Assembly: GCA_050744165.1 (NCBI GenBank)
Contig: JBOGGN010000196.1
Span: 1 to 29,919, forward strand
DNA: 29,919 bases
Reading direction: 5' to 3'
DNA from: JBOGGN01 sp050744165
Lineage (GTDB): Bacteria; Actinomycetota; Acidimicrobiia; Acidimicrobiales; Palsa-688
In this document: positions 24,239-29,919 of the stretch, piece by piece
Layout of the letters: every line of letters starts with the position of its first letter
How positions within the stretch are numbered: position 1 is the first letter of the stretch
The notes under the pieces: generated by a model
Database searches by the model: none
Told to the model about the DNA's origin: nothing
The model's input: only the letters and a program-made list of their open reading frames with translations
Program-made: the position numbers and the translations under genes

Positions 24239-24730
24239 TCAGCGGGCCTGATCCAGCAGCGCCCCAATCTGGTCTGCGGCGCGGCGGTCCTCGCTGCTGA
24301 CGGAGTCCGTGTAGTGGCGCGACATGTGGATGGTGCTCCAACCCATCCTGGCCTGCTTCTGAGCCTCACTCACCACCGAGTCCAACTCGGTGGTTTGGAA
24401 GTGCCGCAGCGAGTGGAGATGGACGTCTGAGGCCACAACGGCCTTGTCGCACAACTTCCGGAAGTTCGAGCTGAACGCATCAGGATGGGGCACAGCCATG
24501 CCGTCGGGCTCGACCGAGAACACGAACCCGTCGCCAAACAACTCTGTTTCGCACGAGGCAGCCAGCCGCTCAGTGTCCTGCCGCAGCGACCTGAGCACCT
24601 CGATGGTCCCCGCGTCCACCGCCACCGACCGCATGCTCGCCTTGGTCTTGGGTTGCTTCACGATCCCACCACCGGGCGCCGCCACCACCGACTCGTCGAG
24701 GCGAATCGAACCGGTCTGCCAGCTACTTTA
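24239..24730 (-). pseudogene. Truncated tyrosine recombinase (integrase), C-terminal catalytic part
   Basis: The frame runs from a stop at 24728-24730, next to the tRNA 3' end, to TGA at 24239-24241. The first in-frame start-type codon is GTG 24688. The text matches the catalytic domain of phage/ICE integrases: SIRLDESVV, then KQPKTKASMRSVAVD (beta-hairpin lysine), HLHSLRH (His-x-x-Arg), GWSTI (Trp in place of His) and the tyrosine in SRHYTDS. The N-terminal arm, the core-binding domain and the first catalytic arginine are missing, so it should be inactive. The cut lies exactly at the att-like boundary, which suggests a second recombination or deletion there. Confidence 0.8.
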
Positions 24731-24733
24731 CAG

Positions 24734-24806
24734 AGCCCGAGAGCGGAATCGAACCGCTGACCTGCGCATTACGAGTGCGCTGCTCTACCGGCTGAGCTAC
24801 TCGGGC
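24734..24806 (-). tRNA. tRNA-Thr (anticodon CGT)
   Basis: The minus strand folds as a full cloverleaf: acceptor GCCCGAG with CTCGGGC, D-stem GCTC with GAGC, anticodon stem GCGCA with TGCGC around the loop CTCGTAA, variable AGGTC, T-stem AGCGG with CCGCT around TTCGATT, and discriminator T. Anticodon CGT reads ACG (Thr). CCA is not encoded. The length is 73. Its 3' half is the integration target duplicated at 17446-17488. Confidence 0.93.
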
Positions 24807-24961
24807 GGGAACACCGATGGTATCCCAGGGCTCCCGCCGGCCCGGCCGAGAAATCCGAGCAGGACGGCCGAGCGCCGCGAAGGGCCAAGGGCGAAGGCGC
24901 CGCATAGGTAGCCAGCGGCGGCTGTGATCGCCCCCGGTCCTACGGCTGCCATGATGCGGGG

Positions 24962-25675
24962 ATGCCTCGATCGACGTGGACCCCCTGTCCCGGAGCCATT
25001 CACCTGGCGCCCAGCCTCCTCGCCGCGGACTTCGGCCACTTGGCCGAAGCCGTGGCCGCGCTCGAAGGCAGCGGCACCGAACGGCTGCACGTGGACGTCA
25101 TGGATGGCGTCTTCGTGCCCAACTTCACCTTCGGCACCGACACGGTGCGGGCGTTGCGCGCGGTGACCGACCTCCCACTCGAGCTGCATCTCATGATCGT
25201 CGAGCCCGATCGGCACCTGGAAACCTTCGCCGCTGCCGGCGCCGACGCCATCACGATCCATTACGAGGTCTCACCGCACCTACACCGGACCCTGGCCCAC
25301 ATCCGGGAGCTGGACTGCCGCTCCGGCGCCGCAATCAACCCGAGCACCCCGGCGTCGTGCCTCGACGACATCCTCGAAATGTGCGACCTGACCCTCGTCA
25401 TGACCATCAACCCTGGCTTTGGGGGCCAGAAGCTGATCCCCCGAACGCTTTCGAAGGTGGCCCGGGTCCGCGAGGAGATCGACCGCCAGGGCCTCGACAC
25501 CGAGATCGAAGTCGACGGCGGTGTGACTGCCGACAATGCTCGTGCCTGCGTGGAAGCCGGCGCCAACGTGCTAGTGGCGGGGACGGCGGTTTTCGGCCAC
25601 GCCGAGGGCCCGGCAGCGGGCGGCCGGACGGTGCTTGCAGCCGCCGGCAATTGGCCCCACCCCCCATCCGCGTAA
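24962..25675 (+). CDS. rpe: Ribulose-phosphate 3-epimerase
   Basis: The enzyme is 237 residues and interconverts ribulose 5-phosphate and xylulose 5-phosphate in the cytosolic pentose phosphate pathway. The TIM-barrel signatures are all present: APSLLAADF, HVDVMDGVFVPN (metal and catalytic Asp), ELHLMI (metal His), TINPGFGGQK (phosphate loop), EVDGGV (second catalytic Asp) and VAGTAVFG. Length is normal. ATG 24962 gives a short N-terminal extension before the conserved core. It stands just outside the tRNA end of the putative element. Confidence 0.95.
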   Translation: MPRSTWTPCPGAIHLAPSLLAADFGHLAEAVAALEGSGTERLHVDVMDGVFVPNFTFGTDTVRALRAVTDLPLELHLMIVEPDRHLETFAAAGADAITIHYEVSPHLHRTLAHIRELDCRSGAAINPSTPASCLDDILEMCDLTLVMTINPGFGGQKLIPRTLSKVARVREEIDRQGLDTEIEVDGGVTADNARACVEAGANVLVAGTAVFGHAEGPAAGGRTVLAAAGNWPHPPSA

Positions 25676-25745
25676 ATGGTCTCAGGGCCTGTGTAGGGTC
25701 CAAACGCAGCTTCCCCGGCTTGGTTTCCCAGCACAACTCGTATGT

Positions 25746-25750
25746 GGAGG
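25746..25750 (+). promoter_or_regulatory. Ribosome binding site for the helicase-associated gene
   Basis: GGAGG lies 5 bases ahead of GTG 25756. A later ATG at 25792 has a GGAGG only 2 bases ahead, too close to work well, so the GTG is preferred. Confidence 0.5.
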
Positions 25751-25755
25751 ATTGC

Positions 25756-28386
25756 GTGGCGCCACCTGGCATCGCCGTGGCACGGGAGGAGATGACGTTG
25801 GCTTCGTCGCTGGCGTCCTTTGGGCCTGACCAGCTCAAACTCTTGCTGAAGGCACGCCCCGATCTGGCCTCCCCGCCCCCGAAGGACCTGTCGGCGCTCG
25901 CCCAGCGGGCGTCGACGTGGGACAGCATCAGCACCTGCCGCGCTCGGCTGGGCCAGGCCAGCCTCGACCTTGTCGACGCCTTGGCGCTCCTCCCGCGGCC
26001 CACCACCATAAAGGCGCTGAAGGAGATCCTCGGCTGCCCGATCGACGCCGGCCAACTGGAGGCCGCCGTTGACCACCTCGTCGGGCTGGGCCTGGTGTTC
26101 CGGCAGGGCCGTGCCCTGCGTCTGCACCACAATCTGGAGCAGGTTCCCTACCCGGCCGGCCTCGGCCCGCCCGCAGCCGAGCTGCTTGCCAAGCTCCACT
26201 TGTGGGAGCTCTCCGCTCTGGCGACACGCATCGGCGTCAAGCCTGAGCGCACCGCGGCGGCGAATATCCAGATGCTGACGGGCGCCCTGGCTCGCAAGGA
26301 GGTGCTCGTTCAGGCCTTAGTCGGCGCTCCGGCGGGGACCCTGGACCTTCTCGGCGAACTGGTCGTCCACCCGGCCGAGACCCCCCCGTACGGCACCTAC
26401 AACGTCAAATCGGGCACGCCGCTCGCATGGCTGGCCGACCGCGGATTGGTGCTGGCCGCCAACTGGTCAACCTTCGTGATGCCTCGCGAGGTCGGCTTGG
26501 CTCTGCGCCAAGGACAGCTCTTTCCCGGCTTCAAACTGCCGGCGCCGGCGACGACCTGGCAGCCGGTTGACGGGCCCTGGGTCGACCGCTTCGGCGCCGA
26601 AGCGGCCCAGCGGCTCGTGGCCGACCTGGCGTCCGTCCTGGACGGCTGGCAGGTAGCGCCGCCCAAGCTGCTCAAGAACGGCGGGCTCGGTGTCCGGGAG
26701 CTTCGCAAGACCGCGGCCGTCATCGGCTGATCCGAGGTCGAGACCGCCCGCCTGATCGACCTGGCCGCAGCCGCCGGGCTCGCCGGGTGGGATGAACCCG
26801 AGGAGGCCGCCTCCCCCCGGCCGGCCTATGACCAGTGGCTGGAGTTGGGCGTCGCCGAGCGATGGGCCTCGGTGGCCGCAGCATGGTTGGTGGCCGAGGT
26901 CCACATCAACGTGGCGGGCGCGCTCGACAGCGACGACAAGCGGTTCCCACCGTTGATCAGCCGCTGGCCCGAACGCCATGCTGTCGTGCGGCGGCGATTG
27001 GTGCTCGACGCCCTGCTCGAGGGTGACGCGGGCCTGGCTGCGTCGGTTGACTCGCTGGCGACCAGAGTCCTCTGGCAGGCGCCGATCCTGTGGGCCGGTG
27101 GACCGGGCCGCGGCGAGGCGATGGTGGAATGGGTCCGCGACGAGGCCACCATGCTCGGCGCCTGTGCCGAGGGGGCGCTGACCAGCCTCGGACGGGCGCT
27201 GGCTTCCGGACACATCGGGGCCGCGCTCGACATCCTGGCCGCCACCGCGCCGAGCGTCACCTCGGAGTTCGTCATCCAGGCCGACCTCACTGCCATCGCC
27301 ACCGGCCCTCTCACGACATCGGTGCGCCAGCACCTCGAACTCATGGCTGACGTCGAGTCGTCCGGCTCGGCAACGGTGTACCGCTTCAGCGAGCGGTCCC
27401 TCGGCCGGGCGTACGACGACGGCTGGACGACCGACGCCATCGCCGGCTTCCTCTCGGTGCACGCCACCAAGGGGGTGCCGCAGCCCCTCAGCTACCTGGT
27501 CGAGGACGTCCGGCGTCGCCACGGCCGGCTTCGAGTGGGTTCGGCGACGTCGTACGTTCGCTCCGACGACCCGTCCCTGCTGGCCGAGATCCGCCTTGGC
27601 CGGCGCACCGCCAAGCTGGGCCTCCGACCGCTGGCACCAACCGTGCTGGTCAGCGAGGCGACACCGAAGGCCGTGGCCGAAGCCCTGCGGGTAGGCGGCT
27701 TCCTGCCCGCCGAGGAGGACGGCACGGGGGCCCTCGTGGTGCGCCGCCCGGTCGTGGTGCGCGCCACCGCCGGGTTCGGTGCCGAGCGGGGAGTTGGCGC
27801 ACACCTGGTCGCGCCCTTCGATCCCGCCTCCGGGGGTTCACCTAGCGCCACCAGCGCGACCAGCCGACAGGCGGCGGGATCCGACCGGCCCGAGGACGCC
27901 GAACTGGACACGCTGGTCAGCCGGCTCCTGGCGTCGCGCCCGCCGGCATCCCTCGCTCCCGCAACGCCCCAAGCGAAGGCAACGCCCCAAGCGAAGGCAG
28001 GCGGCGTGGTGGTCCCGATCCGGCCCGTGACCAAAATGGCGGGCGGTGGCAGCGGCGGCGGTGCCCGCCCGGCGGGCATCGTTGACGACCGCAGCCCGGC
28101 AGGGGGGACCGGGACGCCGATCGCGACCCGCCCGACCGGCATCACCGCTCGCTCTGACGAGATCCGCGAGATGCTGCAGCTGTCCGCCGAGCTCGGGTGG
28201 TGGGTTCGGGTGGAGTTCGCCAACAAGGCGGGAAAGCGCCGCCAGGCCAACGTGGCGGCGCTCCAGGCAGTCGACGACGAGCAGGTGATCGTGGTCACCG
28301 CCGGTGACGAGGTCACCATGACTCTGGCGATTCGCCGCATCACATGGGCCCGGTTCCTGACCGAGGCAGAGGAGGTGAAGCTGTGA
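25756..28386 (+). pseudogene. Helicase-associated (XPB partner) protein gene interrupted by an in-frame TGA
   Basis: From GTG 25756 the frame gives 324 residues, then TGA (26728-26730), then continues open in the same frame for 551 residues to TGA 28384-28386. Both parts belong to one actinobacterial protein of ~800-880 residues with a Helicase_C_3-type domain, encoded next to XPB helicases. The break falls in a conserved region: GVRELRKTAAVIG before it, then SEVETARLIDLAAAAGL after. The second half has the IQADLTAIATGPL...ESSGSATVYRFSERSL segment and a C-terminal WYL-like part (VRVEFANKAGKRRQANV). It probably assists XPB in DNA repair or transcription-linked work. One base change would restore it: a real nonsense mutation or a sequence error. 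Confidence 0.75.
27961..27996 (+). repeat. 18-bp tandem duplication
   Basis: The unit GCAACGCCCCAAGCGAAG occurs twice head to tail (27961-27978 and 27979-27996). It encodes two copies of ATPQAK in the linker before the C-terminal domain of the helicase-associated protein. Confidence 0.85.
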
Positions 28387-29919
28387 CCGACGGCCCGCTC
28401 ATCATTCAGTCCGACCGGACCTTGCTGCTCGAGATCGACCACGCCAACTCCGGGGCATGCCGGGCGGACATCGCGGTGTTCGCGGAGCTCGAACGATCTC
28501 CCGAACACGTCCACACCTATCGCCTCACCGATCTCGGCCTGTGGAACGCCTCAGCGGCAGGCCACGACGCCGAGCAGGTGGTCGACGCCCTACTGCGATG
28601 GTCGCGGTACCCGGTACCCCAGGCGCTGCTGATCGACATCGTCGAGCGCATGGGTCGCTTCGGGCGGCTGGTGCTGGAAGTCGATCCGGTGCACGGCCTG
28701 GTGCTGCGCTCCTCCGACCGCGCGGTGCTCGAGGAGGTGCTGCGGGCGAAGAAGGTGGCGCCGCTACTGGGCCCCCGGATCGACATCGACACAGTGTCCG
28801 TCTTCCGGGGAGAGCGAGGCCGGTTGAAGCAGTCGTTGCTCAAGCTGGGCTGGCCGGCGGAGGACCGAGCGGGCTACGTGGACGGCAGGGCCCACCCGAT
28901 CGGACTTGACCACAGCGGAGGGTGGACGTTGCGGGGCTACCAGCAGCAGGCGGTCGAAGAGTTCTTCGCGGCCGGCAGCGGGGTGGTGGTACTGCCGTGC
29001 GGCGCCGGCAAGACCCTGGTCGGCATGGCCGCCATGGCCCAGGCCAGCGCCCGCACGCTGATTTTGGTGACCAATACGGTGGCCTCCCGGCAGTGGCGCT
29101 CGGAGTTGCTGGCCCGTACCAGCCTCAGCGCGCCCGAGATCGGGGAGTACTCCGGTGAGCGCAAGGAGATCCGCCCCGTCACCGTGGCTACCTACCAGAT
29201 CCTGGTGAGCAAACGGGGCGGGCTGTACCCGCACCTGGAATTGCTGTCGGCGGAGGACTGGGGTCTCATCATCTACGACGAAGTCCACCTGCTGCCGGCA
29301 CCTGTTTTCCGGATGACCGCCGATATTCAGAGCCGGCGGCGCCTCGGCCTGACCGCCACCTTGCTCCGCGAGGACGGGCGAGAAGGTGATGTGTTCAGCC
29401 TGATCGGTCCCAAGCGCTTCGACGCGCCGTGGCGGGATATCGAGGCCCAGGGATGGATTGCCCCCGCCAACTGCACCGAGGTGCGGGTCACCCTGACCGA
29501 CGAAGAACGCATGAGTTATGCCACCGCCGAACCGGACGACCGCTACCGGGTGGGGGCACGGCCCGCAGCAAGCTGGCGGTGGTCGAAGCGCTGTGCATGC
29601 AGGCGGTCAATGACGGCGAGCCGACACTGGTCATCGGGCAGTACCTCGACCAGCTCGACCGGGTAGCCGAACGCCTCGACGCCCCGCTGATCACCGGCAA
29701 GACGCCGACGGTGGCACGGGAGCGGCTGTTCGAGGCCTTCCGTCGCCGGGAGGCGCCGGTCCTAGTTGTCTCCAAGGTGGCGAACTTCTCCATCGACCTG
29801 CCCGAAGCGTCCGTGGCCATCCAGATCTCGGGCACCTTCGGCAGCCGCCAGGAGGAGGCGCAGCGCCTGGTGCGGATCCTGCGGCCCAAGTGCGACGGCC
29901 TCCAGGCCCACTTCTATGC
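28383..29919 (+). pseudogene. XPB/Ssl2-type DNA helicase, frameshifted, running off the window
   Basis: GTG 28383 overlaps the upstream stop as GTGA. The N-terminal domain is followed by a superfamily 2 core: motif I LPCGAGKT (204-211), motif II DEVH (299-302), motif III LTATLLRED. The frame breaks near codon 390, at the run TGGGGGC (29551-29557): it then reads unrelated sequence to a stop at 29666. The true continuation is one frame back from about 29556: ARSKLAVVEAL, then PTLVIGQYLDQLD, then VVSKVANFSIDLPEASVAIQ, then motif VI QRLVRILRPK. One base is missing, or the run was miscounted. Motif VI has Val where QRxGR is expected. The 3' end lies outside the window. XPB unwinds DNA 3' to 5'. 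Confidence 0.8.

Larger units (their letters stand above)
17446..24775. mobile_element. Putative tRNA-Thr-integrated element (about 7.3 kb, decayed)
   Basis: Directly repeated 43-bp copies of the 3' half of tRNA-Thr(CGT), 42/43 identical, bound this segment at 17446-17488 and 24733-24775. The intact tRNA is at the right end and a tyrosine-recombinase remnant lies just inside it. That is the standard layout after integration into a tRNA 3' end: the element supplies a replacement 3' half and the old one is displaced to the far end. Cargo: an ABC-2 exporter pair, an ECF sigma factor with a coupled membrane protein, and a MarR regulator with an MMPL transporter. Cargo codon use looks like the host's, so it may be old or from a related genome. 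The boundaries are seen; mobility is inferred. Confidence 0.6.

Noticed and set aside
24700..24725. Second tRNA T-arm next to tRNA-Thr (GGTTCGATTC on the minus strand)
   Set aside because: The flanks do not pair as a T-stem and the text translates as part of the integrase (TGSIRLDESVV).
26728..26730. Selenocysteine at the in-frame TGA
   Set aside because: The family has no redox cysteine here, and no convincing stem-loop follows the codon.
29550..29558. Programmed -1 frameshift in the XPB helicase
   Set aside because: Established XPB helicases are read in one frame; the G run is not a classical slippery heptamer in phase and no downstream pseudoknot was seen.
1..29919. CRISPR arrays, rRNA genes, riboswitches or a replication origin
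   Set aside because: No regularly spaced repeats, rRNA text, known riboswitch cores or clusters of DnaA boxes were seen.

Overview
This window reads as chromosomal DNA of a high-GC actinomycete, most plausibly an Acidimicrobiia-type lineage (inference only). The basis is very GC-rich coding, frequent GTG starts, an Lsr2 nucleoid protein, DUF6458 and DUF6295 proteins, and the actinobacterial pair of an XPB helicase with its helicase-associated partner. Gene density is high; the only gene-free stretch above 300 bases is 12270-12863.

Layout. 1-4223: a DUF2877 (AllH-like) protein convergent with an orphan family-3 solute-binding lipoprotein, a small DUF6458 membrane protein, and a secreted 602-residue protein of unknown function, with a bidirectional hairpin terminator at 2360-2395. 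4384-5616: an RlmD/TrmA-type RNA uracil methyltransferase. 5677-11198 (minus): an apparent operon of a ribbon-helix-helix-like protein, a 14-TM DHA2 MFS exporter and a 1158-residue STAND-type NTPase with seven 40-residue TPRs and an acidic tail. 11260-12269: a dienelactone-hydrolase-family enzyme and a DUF6295 protein. 12864-13580: an Lsr2 protein with two DNA-binding domains and a strong terminator. 13839-15626: long-chain acyl-CoA synthetase. 15666-17417: a small anchored protein, a broken TfoX-like remnant, a YCII protein and a divergent ArsR-SRPBCC fusion regulator.

17446-24806 is the most interesting region. A complete tRNA-Thr(CGT) lies at 24734-24806 (minus). A 43-bp copy of its 3' half, 42/43 identical and in the same orientation, lies at 17446-17488. 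A tyrosine-recombinase remnant abuts the 3' end of the intact tRNA. This is the geometry of a tRNA-targeted integrative element of about 7.3 kb. Its cargo is transport and regulation: an ABC-2 exporter, an ECF sigma factor coupled to a membrane-anchored LppX/LprG-like protein, and a MarR regulator divergent from an MMPL transporter. The integrase lacks its N-terminal half, so the element looks immobile.

24962-29919: ribulose-phosphate 3-epimerase, then the helicase-associated gene and the XPB helicase joined by a GTGA overlap. Both are damaged as read: an in-frame TGA at 26728-26730 and a one-base frameshift near 29551-29560. Real decay and assembly error cannot be separated from this sequence alone.
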